A stretch of 34,961 nt of DNA, taken from contig PXRE01000022.1 in assembly GCA_003021085.1 (NCBI GenBank), forward strand, positions 1-34,961. Direction: 5' to 3'. Source of the stretch: Halobacteriales archaeon QS_1_68_20. GTDB lineage: Archaea > Halobacteriota > Halobacteria > Halobacteriales > PXRE01. Positions 25,195-33,124 of this stretch are shown piece by piece. The notes beneath the pieces were generated by a model. That model was not told the DNA's origin. It searched no databases and saw only the letters and a program-made list of their open reading frames with translations. How positions within the stretch are numbered: position 1 is the first letter of the stretch; each line of letters opens with the position of its first letter. Made by a program: the position numbers and the translations under genes.

Positions 25195-26280
25195 GGCCGC
25201 CTCGGGTTCCCGCGGGAACCGCTGTTCCGCGACGGCGAAGGCGAGCGTGCTCGCCAGGCCGAGCAGGGTCCCGACGGTCAGCGCTACCGCGACGAAGGTG
25301 AGGTCCTGTTTGCCGAGGATGAACGCCGAGACGGCGTGCAACACCGACGCGATGGCGACCACGTAGAACGGCGCGTTCATGTAGCGCCACCGGAACTCGC
25401 CGGCCAGGTACTCGTCGGTGATCTGGCCGACGCTGGTGGTGACTCCCGCCGCCGCGAACCACCGCACGGCGCCGTACACCAGCGCCGCGAGGACGTTCAG
25501 CGCCCCCAGTTCCGCGTCGGTCGAGGTCCGGACGTCCGACAGCGCTTCCAGGCCGCTGATCCCGCCGACGACCAGCAACGCGGCCGCGACGACGTAGGTG
25601 ATCAGCGTGACCCGGCCGGCGTAGAGGCTCTCGACCAGTCGGCCGACGGCGTCGTCAAGCGCCACCTCCAGGCCCACGCCACGCGAGAGGAGGTACAGGC
25701 CCAGTAGCGCGGAGGCGAACCCGAACACCGGCCCCGGCAACCCGAAGAACGAGGCCACGACCGACAGCGGGTAGATGAGTAGCAGGATGCCCAGCGGAAC
25801 CAGGATGGTCCCGCGGGTCTCGGGGTCGTCCAACACCTGCTTGATGGTGTAGTACATCGACTCGAGGTCCTGGGCCTGCCGGACGACGACGCGGCGGACG
25901 CCGTCGATGGTGACCCGCGAGCGGATGACCGGGATGACGGACTCGTCCTGGGCGCCGTCGGTCACCACGAGCGCGCGGACGCCTTCGCCGGTCGAGAGAC
26001 CCGCCAGCACCTCGTCGACCTCGCGGCCCACCTCGCGGTTGGCGGCCACGTCGCCGCGCTCGTTGCCGGTCACCGCGGCGATCTCGACGGTCTCCTCGCG
26101 CTGGAGGCGCTGGACGAGGTGCAACCCCTGGAACAGGACGTTGACGTCGCTGTCCTCGGGGTCCGCCGTCGCCAGCGCCACCGCGGCCTCCCGGACCGCC
26201 TCCCGACCCACGACCGGCGTCTCGACCCCGGTCTTGCGGCCGAGGTCGTCGTCGAGGTCCACGCACAGGACCAGCAGCAT
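25192..26280 (-). CDS. DUF373 family membrane protein
   Basis: 362 residues. The N-terminal 150 residues are a soluble Rossmann-like domain with MLLVLCVDLDDDLGRKTGVE (an acidic, nucleotide-like loop), PEDSDVNVLFQGLHLVQRLQ, and VEIAAVTGNERGDVAANREV. The rest has about six membrane helices (GTILVPLGILLLIYPLSVVA, FGFASALLGLYLLSRGV, VTLITYVVAAALLVVGGISG and others) ending PREPEAA. This is the archaeal DUF373 family, of unknown function. ATG 26280 is used; a GTG at 26283 also begins the frame. It follows the DICT-domain gene by 24 bases and is probably co-transcribed with it. Confidence 0.88.
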   Translation of the reverse strand: MLLVLCVDLDDDLGRKTGVETPVVGREAVREAAVALATADPEDSDVNVLFQGLHLVQRLQREETVEIAAVTGNERGDVAANREVGREVDEVLAGLSTGEGVRALVVTDGAQDESVIPVIRSRVTIDGVRRVVVRQAQDLESMYYTIKQVLDDPETRGTILVPLGILLLIYPLSVVASFFGLPGPVFGFASALLGLYLLSRGVGLEVALDDAVGRLVESLYAGRVTLITYVVAAALLVVGGISGLEALSDVRTSTDAELGALNVLAALVYGAVRWFAAAGVTTSVGQITDEYLAGEFRWRYMNAPFYVVAIASVLHAVSAFILGKQDLTFVAVALTVGTLLGLASTLAFAVAEQRFPREPEAA

Positions 26281-26304
26281 CACCGGCGTCTATGTCGGTA
26301 GGGC

Positions 26305-27057
26305 TTATTTCTCTTCGGGAGGGACCGCCCCCGTCACGGACGAGAGGACCTCGTCGACGCGGCCCGGATCGAACGTCCAGAAACCGCGGTAGGCGTTCTC
26401 GGCCACCTCCTCGGCGACGAGGGCGGCCTTCCAGCCGTCGTTGCCGTCACCGTCGTGGGCGACGATCCAGTAATCCCGGAGATCCGACGCGTCGGCGCGG
26501 ACGGTGACCGGGAGGTCCGAGGGTCGCCGGTCCGACCGGCCGTAGACGTGGACGTCGACGCCGGCCTCCCCGAGTTCGCAGTACACCCGGCGGGTCCCGC
26601 GCTCCCCGCCCAGCCGCGAGAGTCGCTGGAACCCCGCGTGGAGTTCCCCGCCGCCGGTCTTGTAGGCCATCGCCTCGACGTAGCGGGACACCTGAATCAG
26701 GACGAACTTGTTGGCGGCGTCGCCGGGAATCGGAACGTCGCCGAGTTCTGTCACCACGTCCGGCAGGTCCATCTCCGCGAGGCCGCCGGTGCCGGTGGCG
26801 TACCGGTCGACGTTGACGCCGAAGACGCTCCGGTAGAGGTCCGGCAGTGGAGACACCGCGATGGGGGTCCCCTCCTCGTGGAGCACGACGGCGTCCGCGG
26901 GTTCGTCGACGTCCAGCCTCGCCTCCTGGACCTCTAGCGCCATCGGCTCGAAGAAGTCCGCCACCATCTCGTAGACGGGGTCCGGCTGGCGGCGGTTGAG
27001 CACCGTGATCGTCCGCGACGGCGCCTCGATAGCGTCGATCAACTCCGCGAGCGTCAC
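26305..27057 (-). CDS. DICT-type sensory domain protein
   Basis: 250 residues, soluble. LAELIDAIEAPSRTITVLNR opens the domain, followed by PVYEMVADFFEPMALEVQEA, AVVLHEEGTPIAVSPLPDLY, and later KFVLIQVSRYVEAMAYKTGG and NAYRGFWTFDPGRVDEVLSS. This matches the stand-alone haloarchaeal form of DICT, a sensor also found in bacterial diguanylate cyclases and two-component proteins. No output domain is fused. The GTG at 27057 is taken as start because a TATA-like CTTAAGTC on the minus strand at 27083-27091 lies about 26-34 bases upstream. The frame stays open further upstream without support. The gene is followed by DUF373 in an apparent operon. Confidence 0.72.
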   Translation of the reverse strand: MTLAELIDAIEAPSRTITVLNRRQPDPVYEMVADFFEPMALEVQEARLDVDEPADAVVLHEEGTPIAVSPLPDLYRSVFGVNVDRYATGTGGLAEMDLPDVVTELGDVPIPGDAANKFVLIQVSRYVEAMAYKTGGGELHAGFQRLSRLGGERGTRRVYCELGEAGVDVHVYGRSDRRPSDLPVTVRADASDLRDYWIVAHDGDGNDGWKAALVAEEVAENAYRGFWTFDPGRVDEVLSSVTGAVPPEEK

Positions 27058-27268
27058 GACCGTCTTCCGGTTCTCCCGGCGCAGACTTAAGCACCGCGGT
27101 ACCCCAGCTGTCGGACGAGTTATCGAACCGGCCACGGACGTCACCTCGCCGAGCGGACGGCGGTGCTTGCGGCCCTGCCCCGACCCGGCCTGGTAGCCGA
27201 ACCCGGTGACTGCGGTCGCCTCGTGCGTTCGTGCGGTCTCGCCTCCCTGAGGCGTTCTCGTGTCCTGT

Positions 27269-27643
27269 TCAATCCACGATGGTCTCGTCGCCGACTTCGA
27301 CGGTGACGCTGAGTCGGTCCACGTTCGTCTCGACCTGGTACTCGTAGGTGCCCGAGGTCGGTGCTGTGACGGTTTCCTCGTCGCCCCGGAGCATGGAACT
27401 GTTCGTCGAGAGGTCGATGGAGACCTCCGCGAGTTTCTGTCCGTCGGGCGCGTACAGTTCGCCGGTGCCGGACGCGCCTTCCTGGTCTGGGTCCGCGTTC
27501 CCGATGCGAACACGTATTTCGTCGCCCCCCTCGGCGTCGAACTCGAACGTCTCAGAGCCTCTGACGAAGCCGTCGTAGTCGTTGGAGTACGAAAACGAGC
27601 AGTCTGAAGCGAAAGCCGCCGAAACGACCGCGCTGGTACCCAC
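27269..27643 (-). CDS. Exported lipoprotein-like protein with damaged N-terminus
   Basis: The mature part is beta-rich: CSFSYSNDYDGFVRGSETFE, FDAEGGDEIRVRIGNADPDQ, then GTGELYAPDGQKLAEVSIDL and TVTAPTSGTYEYQVETNVDR, resembling a single beta-sandwich like those in archaeal and emp24-like proteins. Before it lies RQFVGTSAVVSAAFASDC, which looks like a Tat signal plus lipobox whose -1 residue (usually Gly) is Asp and whose first twin Arg is missing. No ATG is present in the right place; the nearest start is the GTG at 27643. An AT-rich promoter block (27650-27710) directly abuts it. A longer version would start at a GTG at 27757 but would translate through that promoter. Confidence 0.5.
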   Translation of the reverse strand: MGTSAVVSAAFASDCSFSYSNDYDGFVRGSETFEFDAEGGDEIRVRIGNADPDQEGASGTGELYAPDGQKLAEVSIDLSTNSSMLRGDEETVTAPTSGTYEYQVETNVDRLSVTVEVGDETIVD

Positions 27644-27719
27644 GAACTGTCTTAAAAATAAAATTAAAGTATATTGAGTAGAATTACCTATTATAGTCAA
27701 TAAAACCGGTAGACGGACG
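27644..27719. promoter_or_regulatory. AT-rich bidirectional promoter spacer
   Basis: This short block between two exported-protein genes is over 70% A/T by eye in a GC-rich region. Candidate TATA boxes are TATTATAGT at 27686-27694 (plus, about 26-34 bases before the start at 27720) and TTATTTTTAAG on the minus strand at about 27650-27660, close to the 27643 start. Confidence 0.55.
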
Positions 27720-28390
27720 GTGTTGAAGAAAGGAGCGATAGCAGCGACCAGTCTCACCGCCCTCGGGGCGGCTGCACACCCGTCCAGGCAAGGACGGAAC
27801 TGGCGAGCGATGGTGACAGTGCCGGTGGATCCTCTATAGACGGCCGACTCGGGTTAGGAGTTGATGGTCCGTCGAGTACTAGTTCCGGCACCCCGAGACT
27901 CAGTTTCGGGTGGTCTGGCTACGTTGAGGACAGCAGCGGTTCGGGATACTGCAACCTCACAGATGTGAAAATGGAGGTACATTGTTTCGATTATCCCGAC
28001 ATTTATTGGGTTCCAATAACGGTCGGATCGTCCGACTACAGCGACGGCTACTCGGAGTACCTGGATTTGTCGATCGGTTACTCGTTTGGACCGATCGGGG
28101 TCAGCTGGACGCCGGACTTCGGGACGGAGGACAGCGGAATCAACATAGAGGGAGCAGACGCGAGTCACAACTTCGGCACGGTTGCATCCGGTGTATCGAA
28201 CGAAACGGAAGAAGTCGAAGGGGGCATAGAGTTACAGGCCGCTGTAGACGATGACTTCACTGGCAATGCGTGGTTCAACGCGAGCGTCGAGGCGACGTTC
28301 GAATACGTTGACGTCGGCGTCGGCCCGAGTCCGGGAGACTCCACGTATTCGTTAGAGGCCTCAGACTACTTCGCCGTAGAGTACGAATAG
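27720..28390 (+). pseudogene. Secreted protein of unknown function, frameshifted after its signal peptide
   Basis: Starting at GTG 27720 or TTG 27723, the product reads LKKGAIAATSLTALGAAA, a plausible Sec signal peptide. One base is missing between 27771 and 27778; with it restored the protein continues TPVQARTELASDGDSAGGSS and then RLSFGWSGYVEDSSGSGYCN, LTDVKMEVHCFDYPDIYWVP, YSFGPIGVSWTPDFG, to the end TYSLEASDYFAVEYE. The mature region is beta-rich and acidic with two cysteines and many Ser, Tyr and Gly. No domain is recognised. A shorter start (GTG 27965) would lack any signal. It faces away from the lipoprotein-like gene and shares its AT-rich promoter spacer. Confidence 0.6.
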
Positions 28391-28398
28391 CGGCGTCA

Positions 28399-29493
28399 AT
28401 GGCCCGTCCGAACGTGAAAATCCAGAAACAACAGACCACGTTCGGTAGACGCGTTTCGCACAGTTTTTCCCCTTCGACGCCGAACAGTTGCTACCGAATG
28501 ATCTCGAAGGGCTGCGAGCAGTGTGCCAACGGCGGCAAGATGGTGCTGTTCGTCTACGGCTACTGCGACCAGCGCGACTGCTTCTACTGCCCGCTCGGCG
28601 AGAACCGCAAGAACGTCGACCAGGTGTACGCCAACGAGCGGCCCGTCGAGAGCGACGAGGACGTCATCGAGGAGGCGAAGCGCATGGACGCCCTCGGGTC
28701 CTCGATCACCGGCGGCGAACCCCAGGAGGTGCTGGAGCGGACCTGCCACTACCTCGAACTGCTCAAGGACGAGTTCGGCGAGGACCACCACACCCACCTC
28801 TACACGGGCATCACGGGCGGCCGCGAGAACATGCGCCGCCTGGCGGAGGCGGGCCTCGACGAGATTCGCTTCCACCCACCGCTGGAGCAGTGGGGCGACC
28901 TCCACGGCACCGAGTGGGAGGACATCCTCTACGTCGCCCGCGAAGAGGGCCTCACCCCCGCGTTCGAGATTCCGGGCATCCGCCCCGAGGAGGAGTTCCT
29001 GGAGCTCTTGGACGAGGGAGCGGCGGACTTCTGCAACGTCAACGAGTTCGAGATGTCCCACGGCAACTACCGGCGGATGCAGGAACGGGGCTTCGAGCTG
29101 AAGGAGGGCCACATGAGCGCCGTGGACAACGACCGCGAGACCATCCTCGACGTGATGGGCGACCACGAGAAGGTGTACTTCTGCACCTCCGTGTTCAAGG
29201 ACGCCGCCCAGCACCGTCGCCGCCTCAAGCGGATGGCCCGGACCATCCGCCGGCCGTTCGACGAGGTGACCGACGACGGGACGCTGGTCTACGGCAAGAC
29301 CTGGGCCGAACCCGAGCGTTTCGAGGAACTGGGCGTCCACGAGGAGTTCTACACGGTCAAGTCCGACCACGTCGAGGTCGCCTGGTGGCTGCTGGAGGAG
29401 ATGATCGAGGAGGGCGACCTCCACGAGGGCGAGATCGTCGAGCAGTACCCCACCTACGACGGCACCGTCGTCGAACGGACGCCGCTGGCGTGA
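28399..29493 (+). CDS. Radical SAM protein (COG2108-like, PflA-related)
   Basis: 364 residues. After the start MARPNVKIQKQQTTFGRR, a first cysteine set appears (NSCYRMISKGCEQC), then MVLFVYGYCDQRDCFYCPLG, where the SAM cluster cysteines follow a CX4CX2C spacing, not the usual CX3CX2C. Next come SITGGEPQEVLERTCHYLEL (the GGEP motif that binds SAM), HTHLYTGITGG, and IRFHPPLEQWGDLHG. Later residues FCNVNEFEMSHGNYRRM and KVYFCTSVFKDAAQHRRRLK complete a partial TIM barrel. From memory this family is conserved in haloarchaea and other Euryarchaeota, with unknown substrate. The ATG at 28399 lies eight bases after the preceding stop. Confidence 0.85.
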   Translation: MARPNVKIQKQQTTFGRRVSHSFSPSTPNSCYRMISKGCEQCANGGKMVLFVYGYCDQRDCFYCPLGENRKNVDQVYANERPVESDEDVIEEAKRMDALGSSITGGEPQEVLERTCHYLELLKDEFGEDHHTHLYTGITGGRENMRRLAEAGLDEIRFHPPLEQWGDLHGTEWEDILYVAREEGLTPAFEIPGIRPEEEFLELLDEGAADFCNVNEFEMSHGNYRRMQERGFELKEGHMSAVDNDRETILDVMGDHEKVYFCTSVFKDAAQHRRRLKRMARTIRRPFDEVTDDGTLVYGKTWAEPERFEELGVHEEFYTVKSDHVEVAWWLLEEMIEEGDLHEGEIVEQYPTYDGTVVERTPLA

Positions 29494-29722
29494 GGGTGGG
29501 TGGAGTGTGGTTAGCCGACATAGCCGCTGTGGATAGGGCCGAATGAGCGGCCAGTTCAACTATTCCCAGCAACGCAAGGACCGCAATAGGTGCCCCGACA
29601 TATCTCTAATCCTTAATCAGTACTTTAATTAGTTTCTATAAAATTACATTTATATGGCCATTAAATACTTAATACTGTGTTAAAATGTTACAGTGAACAA
29701 CATTGTATCTAATAACCAGAAG

Positions 29723-30373
29723 ATGTCCAAAAGGAGAGACGTACTGAAAGCTACCGGAGCAACTGGCCTCGGATATATGGGGATGTCTGCACCGGCGAAA
29801 GCCTTCGATAGTGAAGACACGACTCATTTAGGTTCGACGGTTTTCCTGCAGTCGCTGGTTCATTACGAGATCAAAAATGTAGAGACGAATAACCACATCG
29901 ACCAGATTTCCTTTTTCATCATAGACCAAGATCGTGACCGTCTACATCTTCCCGTGATTTCCAAAGAGCATGCTAGTCTCTTTGAAGATGAAGAAGGAGT
30001 CGTCGCAACTCCGTCACTCCAGTCGACGTCGGAGAAATTCGGAATCGAGAGAACTACGAAGACGCTCACGGTTCAAAAAACAGCGTATCATAAGCCCCAG
30101 ATCACGATCAGTCTCGACCATCCAATTGGCGCCCCGACGTTGGGATTCACGCACAAAGCCGGAAACAAGGTTGACTTAGAAACCGAGTCAGGGAAAACGG
30201 AAGTTTCACCGGGGGACACGACAAACGTCCAGCTTCCGTCTCGTTCCATTGGGATAGCCGATAAAAATCGGCCGATAGACGATGGAGGACCTTCTCGTCA
30301 GGCGACACCGATCGTTACGCTGGAAAACCACGGTGAACTGGATGTGTATGCCACGGAGATTAGAGAGAGGTGA
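29723..30373 (+). CDS. Tat-exported protein of unknown function in an AT-rich cassette
   Basis: The ATG at 29723 gives a textbook twin-arginine signal, MSKRRDVLKATGATGLGYMG, ending MSAPAKAF; a GTG at 29693 would only add a short polar head. The mature part (about 190 residues) is hydrophilic with beta-rich stretches: VHYEIKNVETNNHIDQISFF, DQDRDRLHLPVISKEHASLF, KPQITISLDHPIGAPTLGFT, and ends IVTLENHGELDVYATEIRER. No family is recognised. Base composition is clearly more AT-rich than the rest of the window. A TATA-like AAATACTTAATA at 29663-29674 precedes the start. The stop is five bases before the metallopeptidase ATG, so the pair is probably one transcript. Confidence 0.75.
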   Translation: MSKRRDVLKATGATGLGYMGMSAPAKAFDSEDTTHLGSTVFLQSLVHYEIKNVETNNHIDQISFFIIDQDRDRLHLPVISKEHASLFEDEEGVVATPSLQSTSEKFGIERTTKTLTVQKTAYHKPQITISLDHPIGAPTLGFTHKAGNKVDLETESGKTEVSPGDTTNVQLPSRSIGIADKNRPIDDGGPSRQATPIVTLENHGELDVYATEIRER

Positions 30374-30378
30374 TCAGT

Positions 30379-31113
30379 ATGAGTCATAATCCAATTCAGG
30401 TTCATATTTGGGACGCACCATGGGTCGGCACAGCCCACGTGTCGCATACCGAGGATACCCTAGATAATGACATGGATCCAGAACTAGACTTCGATCTTGA
30501 CGCCTATGATCAGAGCCATCGCGCGGATTATGATTCATCAAATGATGATAGCTGGGACGAAGTCTTTGATGGGTTCAAACCACATGTCGAGAGCTATTAT
30601 GGAACTCCAGACGACAATGAAGTTCATCTGATTTTAGTTGATCGTACCTTTGACAGATTAGGTGCTGGGAAAGCTAGTGGAGCTGTTGGCCGAGCTGATG
30701 AGTGGGCCAATTCTAATGCGGCGGTTGCCGGGGTTAATGTCGGGGTGGATGCATATGCGGAAAGCACGAATTGTCAGAGCGGGCATGGGACCGATGTCTT
30801 CAAGAACACCGTCATTCACGAAGTCGGGCACTGTTTGCTTCATAGCGGCTTAGATTTTTATAACGCCCCAGCTGATGATTGTGACCAACTCCCCCACGTA
30901 GATCACTCTCTCGGCGGACTTGATCTCTACAAGACCAACGACGTAACACCTATGCAAACATGGTACACTGCTGAAAGTTGCGATAACAATTCATCGCTAT
31001 GTGATAATTGTACAAATAACGGCGCACACAGCAATATCGACTACGCCACTCAAAAACTCACATTGTGTGCATCTCAGGAGATGAACGAGTATAACAACGA
31101 AACAACCTTCTAA
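30379..31113 (+). CDS. HEXXH metallopeptidase-like protein in an AT-rich cassette
   Basis: 244 residues starting MSHNPIQVHIWDAPWVGTAH; a GTG at 30370 overlaps the previous stop. The zinc-protease helix is FKNTVIHEVGHCLLHSGLDF, with HEVGH at about residue 144 and a further His four residues on. This is not the metzincin HEXXHXXGXXH pattern, so the third ligand is unclear. An acidic N-terminus (DPELDFDLDAYDQSHRADYD) precedes a beta-strand VHLILVDRTFDRLGAGKASG. At the C-terminus lies a cysteine cluster, ESCDNNSSLCDNC. Eight cysteines in all suggest disulfides or a second metal. No signal peptide is seen, so export, if any, would need another route. Confidence 0.7.
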   Translation: MSHNPIQVHIWDAPWVGTAHVSHTEDTLDNDMDPELDFDLDAYDQSHRADYDSSNDDSWDEVFDGFKPHVESYYGTPDDNEVHLILVDRTFDRLGAGKASGAVGRADEWANSNAAVAGVNVGVDAYAESTNCQSGHGTDVFKNTVIHEVGHCLLHSGLDFYNAPADDCDQLPHVDHSLGGLDLYKTNDVTPMQTWYTAESCDNNSSLCDNCTNNGAHSNIDYATQKLTLCASQEMNEYNNETTF

Positions 31114-31120
31114 GCAAGTG

Positions 31121-31173
31121 TATTTAATATTTAATTAATAAATTAATTATATTTATTATATATTATATATTTT
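31121..31173. other. 53 consecutive A/T bases
   Basis: Directly after the metallopeptidase stop the sequence is A/T only from 31121 to 31173. This is extreme for such a GC-rich chromosome. It may be a transcription end, a duplex-unwinding element or the trace of an insertion edge; no gene is present. Confidence 0.9.
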
Positions 31174-31240
31174 CCCACACAATATCTTGAGACAGAGAGG
31201 ACCCATAAGATATTCACGTCCACGTCCCCCTTACAAAATA

Positions 31241-31624
31241 ATGGGAAAAAGATTCAGTAGCATAATTCCCTCAATATTGCTCATTTTGATCGGACTCTAC
31301 ATCGCACGCCTAGGTGTGAAAGAGTACCTCGGCCCAGGGGACGGACTGGGGTTCCTGCCCGAAATCGTACTCGCCGTATCCCTCCTCCTGGGGGCAGCCA
31401 CGATCGCCGTCGGTGGGTACGCCCTCCTGAATGACCGGCCGCAGCTCTCGCTCACGGGAGTGGTCGGGTTCGCTACCCTGAAGCTGACGTTCGTCACGAA
31501 GTTCTACAGCACGTACGGGAGGAACAGACCACTCGTCATCCCGCTAGCCATGACGATCATCCTCGCAGCGATGGCCGCCACGTGGTCACTCTCAGGCCGA
31601 CTCTCTCCCCACGGGAACGCCTGA
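31241..31624 (+). CDS. Small membrane protein, first copy of a tandem pair
   Basis: 127 residues from ATG 31241 (MGKRFSSIIPSILLILIGLY). Three to four membrane segments: the first continues as IARLGVKEYLG, then VLAVSLLLGAATIAVGGYAL, and PLVIPLAMTIILAAMAATWS, with a polar loop LNDRPQLSLTGVVGFATLKL. It is about two-thirds identical to the following gene, so the two arose by local duplication. No family is recognised. GC content rises from the AT tract to the usual value inside this gene. Confidence 0.72.
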   Translation: MGKRFSSIIPSILLILIGLYIARLGVKEYLGPGDGLGFLPEIVLAVSLLLGAATIAVGGYALLNDRPQLSLTGVVGFATLKLTFVTKFYSTYGRNRPLVIPLAMTIILAAMAATWSLSGRLSPHGNA

Positions 31625-31672
31625 CGGTAGCCCACAAGACGTTTCTACTCCGCGTCGTTACCAGACCCAGAT

Positions 31673-32046
31673 ATGGAAATAAAGGCCAGATCCGCAGTCC
31701 CTTCGATACTGCTCGTTTTGATCGGCCTCTACATCACACGCCTCGGTGTACTGTTGTATCGTGAGCCAGGGGACGATCTCGCGTACCTGGACAGTTTTGG
31801 CTCGCAGTGTCCCTCCTCTTTGGGGGAGCCACGATCGCCGTCGGCGGGTACGCCCTCCTCAACGACCGGCCACGGCTCTCGCTCACGGGGGTCGCCGGGT
31901 ACCTCGTCCTGAGACTGACGTTCACCGCGGACCTCTACAGCATGCTCGGCGCGAGAACGACGCTGGTCGTCCCGCTCGGGTTCGCGCCCATCGTCGCGGC
32001 GATGGCCGCCACGTGGACCTTCTCAGCTCGACTCACCCCCCGCTGA
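31673..32046 (+). pseudogene. Small membrane protein, second copy, frameshifted
   Basis: From ATG 31673 it reads MEIKARSAVPSILLVLIGLY and ITRLGVLLYREPGDDLAYLD, then loses frame near 31799-31801, where GTG CTC in the first copy corresponds to GG CTC here (one T missing). In the new frame it resumes VSLLFGGATIAVGGYALLND and RPRLSLTGVAGYLVLRLTF to the end AAMAATWTFSARLTPR. The restored length, about 125 residues, equals the first copy. The indel may be a read error or the first step of decay in a redundant copy. Confidence 0.72.
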
Positions 32047-32129
32047 CGTGGCCGTTTGGAGGCCGACGACCGCAGCGGACGCGAGCCTGAACCGGACCCT
32101 TCATGACGCCGATCCGATAAGTACCGCCG

Positions 32130-33044
32130 ATGGCGGAGCCGCCACCGACGAGCGTCCTCCTGCCGACGACGGCGTGGACCGACGCCTGCGACGAGGTCGC
32201 CGACCAGCTTCGGCCCGGCGACGAACTGCTGGTGATCTGCGACAGCGAGTCCGACCCCGTCGCCCGGCGGGACGCGGTTCCCGACGGCGTCCGGATCGTC
32301 GTCGCGGGGGACCCGGAGGGCTGTTCCGGCAAGGCCAACGCCATTGCCGCGGGCATGGAGGCGGCGGCCCACGACCGGATCGTCTGGACCGACGACGACT
32401 TCCACCACCCGCCGGACTGGCTGGCGACCCTCCACGCCGAGTACGAGCGCCACGGCCCCGCCACCGAACTGCCCTTCTTCGTGGGCCGGGACCCCCTCTC
32501 GACGCTACTGGAGCCGATGTACGTCCTGTCGGGAACCCTGGGGGTCTACCTGGCAGACCAGGCGTGGGGCGGGTCCGTCGTGTTCGAGCGCTCGGACCTC
32601 GACGTGGCGGCCTTCCTCGCGGACCTGCGGCGGACCGTCAGCGACGACGGCCTGCTCGGGGAGTACCTCGACGTGACGCCGGTGCTGCGGACCCGGACCG
32701 TCCCCGTCGGCGGGTCGATCCGCGAATCCCTGGAGCGGCACGTCCGCTGGATCAAGATCGTCCGCTATCACGACCCGCCCGGCTTCGCCGTCACCAGCGT
32801 GGTGGCGACCCTGGTCGCCGTCGCCGCCGTGCTGTTCCCGCTCCCAGCGGCGGTGCTGCTGACCCTGGCGTACCTCGGGTGCAACGCGGTGGTCGGCCGC
32901 CGCCGCTGGACCCCGCTACTGGCCTACCCGATGACGCTGGTGCAGGTGCCCCTCCTGGCGTACGCGCTGGCCCGCCGCACCTTCGTCTGGGGCGGCCGGC
33001 GCTACCGCTGGCGGGGGAAGTTCGACGTGAGCGTGGTCGAGTGA
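32130..33044 (+). CDS. Glycosyltransferase family 2/21-like membrane protein
   Basis: 304 residues. A GT-A catalytic domain starts MAEPPPTSVLLPTTAWTDAC with no signal; KANAIAAGMEAAAHDRIVWT is followed by DDDF at residues 88-91, the metal/nucleotide-sugar DXD. Next come TLGVYLADQAWGGSVVFER and the acceptor-side DDGLLGEYLDV. The motif ESLERHVRWIKIVRYHD contains RxxRW, the fingerprint of ceramide glucosyltransferase-like GT21 enzymes. Residues about 225-285 form three membrane helices at the C-terminus. It likely transfers a sugar to a membrane lipid or polyprenyl carrier; donor and acceptor are unknown. The start at 32130 fits the first strand. Confidence 0.83.
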   Translation: MAEPPPTSVLLPTTAWTDACDEVADQLRPGDELLVICDSESDPVARRDAVPDGVRIVVAGDPEGCSGKANAIAAGMEAAAHDRIVWTDDDFHHPPDWLATLHAEYERHGPATELPFFVGRDPLSTLLEPMYVLSGTLGVYLADQAWGGSVVFERSDLDVAAFLADLRRTVSDDGLLGEYLDVTPVLRTRTVPVGGSIRESLERHVRWIKIVRYHDPPGFAVTSVVATLVAVAAVLFPLPAAVLLTLAYLGCNAVVGRRRWTPLLAYPMTLVQVPLLAYALARRTFVWGGRRYRWRGKFDVSVVE

Positions 33045-33124
33045 CCGGCGTGCGGACGCCGCCAGACACGTCGTCGGCCGGAAGGTTTCAGTAGGTCGAT
33101 AGAGTAGAGAACCGCAGAACGACG

